Assembly: GCA_003290165.1 (NCBI GenBank)
Contig: QNQO01008328.1
Coordinates: 1 to 64,000, forward strand
DNA: 64,000 nt
Source: Berberis thunbergii
Lineage: Eukaryota; Streptophyta; Magnoliopsida; Ranunculales; Berberidaceae
Reading direction: 5' to 3'
Shown: piece after piece, positions 1 through 11,690 of the stretch
Numbering within the stretch: position 1 is the first letter of the stretch
Layout: each line of letters begins with the position of its first letter
Position numbers and translations under genes: made by a program
The notes under the pieces: model-generated
Seen by the model: the letters and a program-made list of their open reading frames with translations, nothing else
What the model was told of the DNA's origin: nothing
The model's database searches: none

Positions 1-469
1 GTTTGTATTTAGTTCGCTCGCACAAGCTAGCTTTGTGTTTTGCTGACCCTGTAAGGGGTGTGCTTATATTGGAGTGTAGGCGGTGTTGTCGTTCCTGTTG
101 TTCGTGCCGCTTAAGCCCCAATCTCAAGTTGTTGGCTCGTTTGTGCTGTTTAGTCTTGTCCATCCTGTGTTGGTGTGTTTTGTTTGAGTTTTAGTATTTT
201 CGTGGTGCTTATACTTTGTTAAATATTGGATGTTTGTGTATATTAGTTTGTCACTATGACACAGGGTGGGCGAATTGAATATATATATTTTTTATTTTGT
301 TTAAATTTTATTCGTGTTCTCTTGTTTCAGAATGTATTATATTATGATGTGTCCGGTTACGATCAGCCCGTGGTTATCGATTCAGTTCACATATCAGCAC
401 GTTGTGGGTTTCGTGGTGAGTCGGGGGACTGTTATATCCTTGTGTGGGCGGACCTGAGGGAAGGGTGAA
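1..469. other. Unassigned non-coding sequence at window edge
   Basis: No gene can be supported here. Short open frames exist but have no recognisable motif and no splice structure. The sequence leads directly into a dispersed repeat that also occurs near 62486, so it may belong to a larger transposable element cut by the window edge. Confidence 0.4.
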
Positions 470-668
470 AAATAAGCCTAAGAGCCCACGGATCCCAAGA
501 GGGTCGGCAAGCTACAAAGGGGAGATTATAGTCTCATAACGTGGGTAAGGGAGGGTGATGTACTATATATGTATGAAGTTTGATCTATAAAGTACCACGC
601 GTTTTAATGCCGTACGGGCCTTGAGCCCAAAACGGACAATATAGTACTCTTTGGATCGGATCATGACA
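470..668. repeat. Dispersed repeat, copy 1 (ends in gatcatgaca)
   Basis: This roughly 200-bp block shares a long core with 62486-62665. Common pieces are the 'ggatcccaagag' region, 'agattatagtc', 'atatatgta' and the 'aaagtac..cgtgtttta' stretch. Its right end, 'caatatagtactctttggat', is the inverse of the left end of the other copy ('agtactatattgt'), so the complete family has inverted ends bounded by TGTCA...TGACA. The left terminus is missing here. It could be a non-autonomous element or part of an LTR; the sequence alone does not decide. Confidence 0.6.
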
Positions 669-2404
669 CAACTAATACAGTGTGAACTTTGGAAAAATCT
701 TTTCAAGGTTTTGTTCCAAGTTCAATGAGTTCATTCAACTTAAAATGTCACAACTTAGAACATGGATTAGAAGCAGTCACTAAGACATTCTCAAACCCCT
801 CTTGAGAGCTTTAAAAAATCAAGAAAGGATTTAATCCCACCACTTCAAACCAATTTTGGATGTCTCACATGCCAGATTTCACAATGTATTCAATCCTTCA
901 AAGTAACAATTATCCTTTAACCAATCCCCTAAAATTTTCACTTATTTTGAAAGAAGGCGGGAACTTCAACTTTTTTGCTCCTCACTATCCTTTAGCTGAA
1001 CATGATTTCAATAAATATTCATTCATTAGTAGATCGTTGGAGATTAAGGTTTCATGTAACCAGAATCCTTTATAATCCAAGCAACCCGAATCACGTCCAA
1101 AAGCTCAAGATGTATCATAACAATTAATTAGTGTATCATAAACCTTCCTTGTACAATTGTACTAAAGACCTCCATAGAAGGATGCACACCCACATGTGCG
1201 GCAGTCCAGCAGATATACATTCTGAAATCCAATCAAATGTCTATAAGCATTCTTTCTCCAGACAATTACTACCTTATAAGCTAAATCACTCTCCATATTG
1301 CAAAGACCAATACCGTCTGGCTAGTTTGCATTCAACAACTCTCAATGAGAGTTTCTTATTTCTCCTCTTTTTCTCTTTCCTTTTACTAAAATTAGTTATA
1401 GCTAAACAAAGTTAAAACTACCATCGACAAACCTCTTTATATTTTATTCATTCAACACTACAACTCTACATGCCTATACCAACCTCAGCATAAGAATTAG
1501 TCATGGGTATGTGATCTCTTTCACAAGCTGTGTTGCTTCAAGGATTCCAATATATACAGGACTACAATCCACCTGTGGAAACAGTTCATCGCTCCTTCAA
1601 TCCCCAAACAATAGAATCAAAGCTATGCAAATAATCGAACTCCAAACCTTCCTGTTGCATATCATTAGTATACGTAATAAGGACACTCCATTTATAGAAT
1701 TACGATGTGTTGGACCATGAAATATCAAAGTATCACTCAAATATTTCAGGCACTCCTTGCTTGTACCCGTATGTTTATTAAATAGATAATACAAGTGCCT
1801 AGTAATGACTCCTGAAAATAAGAAACAGGCATTTATCATATTTGTGTTGTCCTCTGGTTTTAAAAAAAATCAGCTGTCTTTCCATACTCTGTACAGAAGA
1901 AGTCTCAACTCCTCTCGAACTTGAGCACAGATAAACCATCCCAGCCACAAAAGCGTCAAAATAATTTCCATCCAAAATATCAAAGGATTTATGGCAGAAA
2001 CTACAACTGCTAAACTGAAACTTGGATCTAATTAGGAAACCCCAGCACAAACGTATCCTCCTCACACTTGTTGCAAGCCTACATACAATTTAAGGTACCA
2101 AATCACCAACTGAGACAGCAAAAACTGACAACCCAACTAAGTATTTGGTTGTTTGAGTAGAAGCCATTAATCAGTTGGTTAAATACCCATTAGGCATGAC
2201 AAGATTTCCCAACAAAGAAATAACCAAAAAACATTGTTCTTTTGTATTATCTTCGTGTTAGTATATACATACATGGAGGAAGAAACTGCAATAGAGGTGC
2301 AATTTAAATACCCAATAAAGAAATCACGTTTCATATGCAATGAAGACTTTCAGTTAATTCCAACAACAATTTAAGAATGAGGAAGACCAATAGAGAGATT
2401 ATAC
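669..2404. other. Non-coding stretch downstream of the DUF1218 exon
   Basis: No convincing coding sequence on either strand. If the exon at 2405-2500 belongs to a working gene transcribed leftwards, this stretch would be its first intron. I looked here for the expected second exon (a Cys-rich region followed by membrane segments) and did not find it. Confidence 0.4.
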
Positions 2405-2500
2405 CTTGATTCTTTTAGCCTCTGCAACAAAAGCCAATGTTGTGGCCAAAATCCCCAGGAAGCCAACTGTGATGCAGACCAACAAAACCTTCCTCTCCAT
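2405..2500 (-). CDS. DUF1218-type membrane protein, first coding exon only
   Basis: On the minus strand an ATG at 2500 opens a 32-codon exon starting MERKVLLV and ending EAKRIK, followed at once by a GT donor (AAG|gtataat). The MERK start, a hydrophobic segment at about residues 5-24 and the A-E-A-x-R-I-K end are characteristic of the N-terminus of plant DUF1218 proteins, a family that includes the MODIFYING WALL LIGNIN proteins and usually has four membrane spans and about 180 residues. No downstream exon encoding the Cys-rich loop and later spans was found between here and position 1. Either it lies outside the window after a long intron, or the locus is truncated. It is too short to distinguish family members. 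Confidence 0.7.
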
Positions 2501-2688
2501 CCTCTTCACCACCTACAACTCCTTAAAAGCTATATTGGTATGGTATGGATGTTTGCAGGGGAAGAACATAGAAGACATTAAAGTTGAGGAACAAATATTA
2601 AAGTAAAGCACTTGAGTGAGTTTACTGGTATAGTGGGATATCTATCAGGAATGAGATGGGGTAGAAGTGGAATTATATGAAAAAGTTT

Positions 2689-2705
2689 CACACACACACA
2701 CACAC
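2689..2705. repeat. (CA)8 microsatellite
   Basis: A short uninterrupted CA run lies about 190 bp upstream of the DUF1218 start codon, where it would fall in the promoter or 5'UTR. Confidence 0.85.
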
Positions 2706-4904
2706 TTATAACAAAAGCAACTTAATTTCCTTCTGCCATAAAAAGGGTTCAATGATTGAGAGAGAGAGAGTGTAAGTTCCATATCCTATGCAGGTGGTTC
2801 ACATGGAAACCATTCAGTTACCTCTCTAAAGAATCCTTAAACATTTTTTTGAGAAGGTAGTTAAAAAGAGTGGGCAAAATCATATTTTCGTTTTTTAAGG
2901 CTGTGAAAACAGGCCATGAGAGCGGGCTGGCTAGAATTGGGGAAAGAAGTAGGTCATCAAACACTTTTTCCTCTTTTTTTTCCTAGGTGGCTTTTAATAA
3001 TTCAAAGCAACAAGTGTTATTTTCTGATATAACTCAATAAAAAGTTTAATTATTTCTTTTAAAAATATTATTATGAAAATGCATATTCTATATGCATTTA
3101 TAAGATTCAGAAATTGAAAGGAAATTAATTTTTAAAAAATCAGATAAATTATTTTCTTTAAAATGTTAAGAACCGTCGAGTTAAAAAATAAAAGTTAATG
3201 GTTAGTTCCACATTTACCAATTTATAACAACTTTCCCTAGATATAACTAGATTACTTAACTGTACCCAAAGATAAAACAAAGCTTAATCCAACATAAAGA
3301 TAAAAGGCTGAAAGTAGCCTCTAAAATTGACCATTAGATGAGCCACTTGATAATTAACTTCATCATTCCCATAGTTTTCAGATTAATTAAAACAAACATT
3401 TAGGTAAAGGTTATGGGATGAGATTTTCTGAGTCATATTCATTTTAGTAAAACCCGGATCTCTTTAAAATTCTTAAATGGTATTTGAGTTAAAAGTTTCT
3501 TTCTTAGGTGCTACTTCTCTAAACATTTTGTTGTGGATTTGTAGCATAGTGTGACTTTTCTTGACTAATGAAAAATTAATATGATTTTGTTTCTATTTTT
3601 ATATTATAATGATTTCTAAATTTGATAAAAGGATGTCTTCGAGGAATTGCCGAAACTTGTGTTTGTTTGTTTTATTTGGAAAAGTTGTATTGCCTATGGG
3701 ACACAAATTCTCCATGGATTGGTTGTGATAAAGAAATAAGAACCAATATATTATGCAAAATAAAGAGGATAGAAAATTTACCTTTCCTCCAACGGGTGTA
3801 TTTTATTTTCTTTGTAGAAAATATTTACTAAATAGTAGCTTTTTTTCCAATCTCCACCAAAGCACAACCTCTTATTTTCTCTACAACTTTTGATTTCTAC
3901 AAACATCTCTTTTGTGTTTGATTCAATGCGAAAATATGTTAAATCTCAAACTAAAATAAATTTCAACTTGCACAAAACTCAACATCATCTGGTTGACAAA
4001 ATATTCACCTGTAGACATGGAGTTAGGGATGATAGTGTTAAACTCTTGTTATGAAATCAATCCAAATCCTACATGATCTTCATCTTGATTGCAAGCACCC
4101 TTTTCTTAACACATTTTAATAACCGGATCCATATTCACCTTGAGTATTGATGTGTTTAGATCTGTCCTTGCTGATCTCGATGATTTTGAACATAAAAAAA
4201 AATGAACAACGGTTAAGCCAGAAACCACCGTTGTAGTGGGCAAAGGCATTCTGATGCTTAAGTCAGATATCGATGCAAGGAAGATTGAAAATTGTATGTA
4301 AATTGCAATGTGCATACATTTCTTCCTCCTTTTACCATTTCTTATAGCGAGTGCTCCTTCACCAACTGTTTATGTGATCTAGGGAGGAGATCTTGCATAA
4401 GATCTTACATGTGCATGACTGAGTCTCTTCGGCACTTGGCTTTGTTTAAGACCCAATGTTTGATTGGGCTAAGAGTTAATTTCATGCGAGTAGATCTCGA
4501 GCTTGTTATAGCTTTGGGATCTGCATTTCAATCCTAATTGTCCTGGGCCAAGAGCTAAGATCCATGCCTCTTAGGCTGGCATGTCTTGGGCCTGGGCCAC
4601 ATGACTTACGGGCTTAATGACAATTTGTGGATGGATCCGCTTGGGACTGCGTTGGAGTCCTTCACTTGCTAGGGTGGAAGAGCACGCTCTGGGAGAAGAA
4701 AAATGAAAAACAAAATTGGAAGAAGATGAGTAAATGGGGGAAATCGCCCCACTAGAAATCTAAAAGGACCAACTCTCCAAATCTCTTTTTCTTAAAACAA
4801 AATTTAAATCGAGATAAATTTACACTATGAAATAAATTTCAAAAACTCCAAAATTAAGCAAATAAAACAAACGAAAAAAACTACGGGTGTTACAATTATT
4901 TTTT
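2706..4904. other. AT-rich intergenic sequence
   Basis: No gene, RNA or clear element was recognised. Scattered short open frames have no motif and are consistent with chance. Confidence 0.45.
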
Positions 4905-7490
4905 TGGAAAAAATGTAAATGGCGTGAAATACATATTTAAAACTTTAAGCGTTTGTATTAATGATTGATTTTAAAACTTTAAGTGTTTGTATTAGTAATT
5001 GGTTTCATTGGAAAAATCTTCAAAAATGCATTTCAACCATACCAATTTTACTAAATTCGACAACTAAGTAGATAGTTACAATGATTTTCATTTAGAAAAC
5101 ATAAATTTTCTCTTACCGCCATATATGCATTCCACCAACTTTTCACCTTTCTGATCTTTTTCTTTGCGCTTCCACTTCCAACTTATTTACAAACAGGTCA
5201 TTGTTAGTAATGAATATCCACCATCAACATCTTCCCCAACTTTTAATCATGGTCGTCTTTTAACTCCAACCCCAAACACCATTATGACTTTTAAGATAGA
5301 TAGTTACAACGATTTAAAAAATTTTAATTAAAAAAATGGCATTTTCCTGAATGATAGTATTTGATGTAGAATATTATAGATGTCATTTCCTGTCACAATT
5401 AATCTTCCACAGTATTGTAAATTATTATAGAAAATGGGTTGTGGCAATAGGTCAAACTGGATTAAATTTTTAAACAATTAGGAAAATGACACATTTTAAA
5501 ACCGTCACAATTAATCCTCTCCAAACTTTGATTTTCCAAAATATGGAGTTTGTGGCCTTTGTTTGATTGTGTCTTAATATTGAAAATACTTATGACATGA
5601 AGTGCATTAGATTACACTTATGTTTTTTGGAAAAATGCATATGGCGTGAAATGATATTTAAAGCTTTAAGCATTTGTATTATTAATTGGCTTTAAAACTT
5701 TAAGCGTTTGTATTAGTGATTGGTTGCATTGAAAAGATCTTCAAAAATGAATTTCAGCTATACTAAGTTTATTTAATCCGACAACTAAGTAGATAGTTAT
5801 GAAGATTTTCATTTAAAACAATACAATTTTTCTCTCCACCACATATGCATTTTACAAACTTTTTTTCACATTTTTATTCATTTCCTTTGCCCTTCTACTT
5901 GCAACTAATTTACAATCATGTCATTGTTGATAATAAATCTCCACCATCAACATCTTTCGCAACTTTCAATCCTGACCGTCTATTATCTTCAACCCCAAAC
6001 ACAATTTTCATTTGTTATATGGACTAGGGAGAACTTTTCTAGAGAGCCAAGCCCGGCCCAACACCGTCCATCATCCTAGAGATGCGCGTCTTAAGGATGA
6101 TGGACGGTATTGGGCCAGGCCTGGCCCGGACCTGGCTTGGCTCTCAAGATTTTTTCAGACTAGGGAATATCCAAACATGCATCATTCTTCCTCATGTGTC
6201 CATTCCATAGGGAATTGTCGTGTTTATTAATCCTAGGTTCTAGGGCTCAAATGCCATCAATCAATTGTGTTTGAAGGTCATGAGTTTACTCGATTGTTGG
6301 GGAAATCTTGACAAAGTGCATACAGTGACCTAACATTTAACTGGTTCCAGCATTTGTACTTTTTCATCAACCACCACAATTGAAAATAATGATCTAACTG
6401 ATCTCTTTTTGTGTTCATGAATGCCATGTTTTGATATTATTGGGACTACGCATAGCAAGACGGAAGTCACCACATTGTAGAAAAAGGTGGCATTTTCCTT
6501 AATGATAGTGTTTGATGTAGAATATTATAGATGTCATTTCCCACCACAATTAATCCTCTACAATATTATAGAAGGTGGATTGTGGCAATAGGTCAAACTT
6601 GGTTACAATTTGAAAAAACACGTATTTTAAAACCGCCACAATTAATCCTTCTCAAACTTTGATTTTCCAAAATATGAAATACATGATCTTTACTTGAATG
6701 TGTCTTAATATTGGAAATATTTACGACGTGAAGTCCATTATATTACAATTTTTTTAATGCATATGGCGTGAAATGCATATTTAAAACTTTAAGTGTTTAT
6801 ATCAATTATTTGTTTTAAAACTTTTAGCGTTTTTATTCTGATTGGTTAAAGATATTCAAGAATGCATTTCAACCATACCAAGTTTACTAAAATCTGACAA
6901 CTAAGACAAAGCAAGTTTTGTTATGTCGAAACCTAAATGTTAAGTCAGCAACACTTCCAAATGCTACTTCTTCCCGTCACATCCGTCTTCAAGACGACAT
7001 AGTCACAGGTTTTCACTTCTCAGTGAGTGAATGATTTGTCCACTTATAAGTAGATAATTATGATTATTTCATTTTAAAAAACACAAATTTTCTCTCTCCA
7101 CCACATACGCATTTCACATACTTTTTCACTTTTTTATTCATCTCCTTTGCCCTTCTACTCGCAACTTATTTGCAAACATGCCATTGTTGATAATGAATCT
7201 CTACCATCAACTTATTATGCAATTTTCAATCATGACCATCACCCCAAACACCATTCGGATTGTTATATAGACTATGGAACATCAAAACATGCATCACTCT
7301 TCCTCATGTGTCCATTCTCTAAATAATTGTGGTCTTCATTAACCCTAGATTGTGAGGGTCAAATTCCATCAATTTATTGCGTTTGAAGGTCAAGGGTCTA
7401 CTCTGCTATTGAAGATTTCTTGATAAAGTACATACAGTGACCTAACATTTAACTGGTTCCAGCATTTCCAACTTTTTCTTCAACCGCCAT
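4905..7490. repeat. Degenerate array of about 1.1-kb repeats, left part
   Basis: The same string of sub-motifs recurs. 'tggcgtgaaat' lies near 4920, 5644 and 6767. 'cattttcctgaatgatag' or close variants lie near 5340 and 6490. A block ending in 'ctcatgtgtccatt' occurs near 6192 and 7308. Spacing is about 1.12-1.15 kb, except that the first unit is shortened. The array resumes at 22426 after a 14.9-kb LTR element. No coding capacity is visible. It may be a non-coding satellite or stacked copies of an old DNA transposon. Confidence 0.7.
6031..6157. mobile_element. Short MULE-type MITE with 9-bp target duplication
   Basis: A 127-bp hairpin-forming element is bounded by the exact 9-bp direct repeat GACTAGGGA (6022-6030 and 6158-6166). 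Its arms pair over 'gagagccaagcc', 'ccgtccatcatcct' and 'ggcccaa'. A paralogous repeat unit near 7270 ('gactatggaacatc') lacks the insertion and so serves as an empty site. A 9-bp duplication is typical of Mutator-like elements. No coding capacity. Confidence 0.85.
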
Positions 7491-8060
7491 TGATGATACA
7501 TCAAAATAGACCGAACATCACGACCGTACATGTGGCATAAAGATCCATCACGAGAATACAACGCCAAATCTATTGAGCTAGCTCATAAAGCCCAGGAAGA
7601 ATAAAGCTAACTACTGAGACCAAGATGAGGCCCGCCAATGAAGAAATGTAAACAGAGCCTACATCTAGAACCAAACAAATCAAAGTCCGGATCCATGACC
7701 CACACGAGTTTTCTCATAAAGAAGAGGAATGTTGCACCAAAAAGAGCCGTGGAGGGAGTTACACCTCCCCGAACGCATCTTCATAAAGGAGAAGACTGTT
7801 ACAAGAAACATCTCCTTCTGATGTGTCTCACATGCTTAAGTCATGCAAAGAGTTAACCACGACCATTATAAAAAGGCAAAGGAAACATTCGACAAAGGTA
7901 TGCAACTTTAACTGAGTTTTGTCCATATTTACATCCTTCTTCCAACAGAGTTATTGACTTAAGCTCGAAGTGCCTTCGGCCACCAAAAAGGTGGTTTTTC
8001 GCAGTCTAACCAATTGTTTTGCAGGTCAAACTCACAAGAGGACAATTTTTGGACACATCA
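7491..8060 (+). repeat. 5' LTR of the Tat-type element
   Basis: This 570-bp LTR matches 21857-22425 throughout with scattered substitutions. It starts TGATGATACATC and ends ACATCA. Its right neighbour 'tttggtatcgtttgtggg' is in the primer-binding position. Confidence 0.9.
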
Positions 8061-8139
8061 GTTTGGTATCGTTTGTGGGAAGCGACGAGTTTATTTTTTT
8101 TCTAAAAAACAAAACACACAGTGACAAAGCTCACCACAA

Positions 8140-9706
8140 CCTAACGAATGATTGATGAGCCATCAGATGAAATAATGTAGTCTACAAATCCATCGAAGCA
8201 TCACTGACAGCTCAAGGAGAATACACAGCCTGGGTCACCGAACCAATATCATCCAAGAATGAGGATCCACTACACGCAATAGTCCAGACAGCCTAAACGG
8301 TTGACGGTGTTGCCACGAATCCTTGGGTAGATTTGCTCATGACCAAGATGAAATACATGACAAAGATGTTGGAGAAAATCACCCAGGAACGCGTTCAGCC
8401 AATCGAACCTGCTCCAGCACCGCTTCAACAAAATTCCACTGTCCGAACTTAAGGAAGCGATGAAGCCCTAGCAGAACCCCAACATGGAAATGTTGAAAAC
8501 AGCGAGCTCTACCAAGAAAAGACTCCGCAGTGCGGCGGAATGATTGTTGATATCTCGTTCAAGATGAGAGTCATGGACCCCAACATACTGTACGAGTTTG
8601 CCAAGCCACCATTTTCCTTCACACTCATGAAGAAGACAATGCCAAAAGAGTTCACTCTGCCAAAATTCGAAGTGTACGATGGTACCACCAACCCAACGGA
8701 CCACCTAAGACACTTTCACCACATGATGGCTCTAAAAGAAACCACGGAATCGATCCTGTGCAGAACGTTCCCAACCAGCCTCACGTCCACAGCAATGAAC
8801 TGGTTTAACAGCCTACTGCCAAGGTTAATAGACTATTTCCAGGCTTTAGCCACCACTTCATTACCAAATTCATTGGGAGCCAACGGATGAGGAAATGACC
8901 CCACTACCTTCTACAGAAACGATACGGGAGTATGTCACTTGCTTCACCAACGAGTAAACAATGATTGATGGATGCAGCGACGACACAGCCGCTGCAACTT
9001 TCATTGTCGGACTGAAAAGATGCCCCTTCTTCTATGCCCTTAACTTGGAACCTCTAAAAGACATGGCGGTCCTGCTAAAAATAGCACAGAAACATATCTC
9101 CCTTGGAGAAATGAAAGTTGAGAGGAAAACGAATGAGCATGAGAGGGATAACCATTCGAGGAAACAAGAAAGGAAAGATGAAAGAACGAGAGATGATGGA
9201 CCACGGGAGGACAATAGTCTTTCAAAGAAACATCAGAGCAACAGACGTACTGAGTCCAACCAGCGAAAATCCAGAAATTCGCAATCGACACGACCTAGTC
9301 ATGAGCGAATAACCAGCATAATGAGAAAATATTACAAATCGTACACAGTTCTAAAAACAAGCCGAACTAACATCTTAAAACACATATCGAACTAGGAAAA
9401 TGTCAACTGGCCAACCATGATGAAAGGAAACCCGAAAGATGAGACATGAGCAGGTACTACTCTTTTCACAAGGATCACGGACATGACATTGAGGACTGCT
9501 ACAAGTTAAAAGAAGAAATCGATCATTGGATCCAAAGGGGACGACTGGACAAGTTTATCGGCATAGCAAACAAACAGTTCAAAGGTAAAGAAAAGGCGGA
9601 CGCTATAGCTACGGGATTAAGAGAACGGTCCAGGGAATTGATATATGCTCTACACTACATCCGCCTCGGCAAAGAAGCACCTCTCGCTCGAACAGACCTA
9701 CACTGA
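8140..9706 (+). pseudogene. Gag remnant of the Tat-type element
   Basis: Three adjacent open pieces in different frames (8540-8890, 8961-9395, 9446-9706) together read as a Tat-type gag. The first contains LPKFEVYDGTTNPTDHL, then an MCRAFPTTL-like stretch and a W-F motif of the retrotransposon gag domain. The second continues with the AAATFIVGLKRCPF and AQKHISLGE region and a basic, E/R-rich tail. The third has YYSFHKDHGHDIEDCY, the degenerate zinc-finger-like motif that follows gag in this lineage. Stops and frameshifts between the pieces mean no full-length protein is made from this copy. No aspartic protease motif follows. Confidence 0.85.
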
Positions 9707-10138
9707 AGTCGAAAGGTCAACACTCTGAAGGCGGCTACACAAACCAACTCGAAGATTCTAACAGCGGATACAAATTCAGCCAAAATTGCTTATAAGGGAA
9801 TTAATAATGACAAACTCTATCAGGCCCTAACAAGCAATGCCAAACAGGGAACAATAATTGTCCAAGCAAAAAATTTCATAATTAAAAGGAACAGCAGAGG
9901 CACGAGACGCCAATGCAAGAATAAAAGAAGAAGCACTCCACAGTGTAACGGAGCCACTCCAGAAAAATGACCACTAGAAACGGTCAAATAATCAATAAAG
10001 TTTCATTTTCGAAATTGACATCCCACAAAGGCGAACATCTTTATAGCAAAGCTATATGAAACAATCGGTGTAAATAGCCCAAAAGGAATCAGGACACAAA
10101 TCGGGTATTCACAATAAACTTCTGGTCTAATTAACCAA

Positions 10139-11215
10139 AGAAGTAAGAGTTGGACACCCGAGTCAACTAAACACAGAAACTTCGAATCAACCAAGATGTC
10201 GAGTTAACGAAGTAAAAGTTGGACGAACGAGTCAACAAAGTAAAATGACTTCTGGCCGACTAGAGTGTCACACCAAAGAAGTAAAAGTTGGATACCTGAG
10301 TCAACAAAACACAAAAACTTCAAATCGACCGAGATGTCGAGTTAACGAAGTAAAAGTTGGACGAACGAATCAACTAAATAAAATGACTTCGGGTAGACTA
10401 GAGTGTCACACCAAAATAGTAAAAGTTGGACACCCGAATCAACTAAATGCAGAAATTTTGAATCGACCAAGGCGCCGAGTTAACGAAGTAAAAGTTGGAC
10501 GATATGGTCAACTAAGTAAAATGACTTCGGGTCGACTAGAGTGTCACACCAAATAAGTAAAAATTGGACACCTAAGTTAACTAAACACATAAACTTTGAA
10601 TCGAACGAGATGTCGAATTAACAAAGTAAAAATTGGACAAATGAGTCAACTAAGTAAAATGACTTCAGGTCGACTAGAGTGTCACACCAAAGAAGTAAAA
10701 GTTGGACACACGAGTCAACTAAACACTGAAATTTTGAATCGACCGAGATGTCGAGTTAACGAAGTAAATGTTGGACAAATGAGTCAACTAAGTAAAATGA
10801 CTTCGGGTCGACTAGAGTGTCGCACCAAAAAAGTAAAAGTTGGACATCCGAGTCAACTAAATACAGAAATTTCAAATCGACCGAGGTGTCGAGTTAACAA
10901 AGTAAAATTTGGATGAACGAGTCAACTAAGTAAAATGACTTCAGGTTGACTAGAGTGTCGCACCAAAGAATTAAAAGTTGGACACCCAAGTCAACTAAAC
11001 ACAAGTATTTCGCATCAACCAGGATGTCGAGTCAACGAAGTAAAAGTTGAGCGAATGATTCAACTAGATGTAGAAATTTAAAATCGACCGAGATGTCAAG
11101 TTAACGAAGTAAAAGATTGAACGAACGAGTCAACTAAGTAAAATGACTTTGTGTCGACTGAAACGTCGAGTCAGCAAAGTAAAGATCGAGCAGATGATTC
11201 AACAAAGTAGAAGAT
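10139..11215 (+). repeat. 69-bp monomers arranged as 138-bp dimers
   Basis: A 138-bp unit recurs with exact spacing: the 'aaaatgactt' landmark has its ATG at 10245, 10383, 10521, 10659, 10797 and 10935, and next at 11143 (three monomers further). Each unit is two related 69-bp halves. One contains 'actagagtgtc', the other 'cgagatgtcgagttaac', and both carry 'aagtaaaagttgga'. Because 69 is a multiple of three, open frames run through several units and would encode alternating 23-residue repeats. It lies between gag and the antisense ORF of the Tat-type element, where tandem repeats are common in this lineage. Confidence 0.92.
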
Positions 11216-11690
11216 GGGGAAACAAATTAGTTTTCCACAAAAATTCAGAGATGACAAACACAAGATCAAGACACGCATGCTAAAGCATAGGAAAATTCAA
11301 ATCACCAAACAATTGCTACAAATATGTCTGTGAAACTTCAAAGCTCAAACGCAAGTTGTCACGACAACGACAGACAAACATAATCGACACAATGAAAAAT
11401 AAAGAAGCCAATTCTTGTCACTCATTCAAAACCTATTCGATTACATTCGAAGGTTGCGATGAAAGACTAAGGGGGGAAATTTATAACATCCTCAGCAATA
11501 CCATCTGCAAGAGACGGATCGTCCACAAAAACTCTTTCTTCAAAAGGAGGAGGTGGCTCTTCAGCCATTGGACCGCCCAGAGGATCTTCGGACCTTCGTC
11601 ATCTTCAAAGGTTCGATAGACCAGATGACAATATTGAGACAAGTCGACACCGAGACCATCAATATAATCCAGAAGCTCAATCCGACCATT

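Noticed and set aside
8540..8890. Gag-like frame as a host zinc-finger gene
   Set aside because: Its motifs are those of Tat-type gag and it sits between LTRs; broken by stops.
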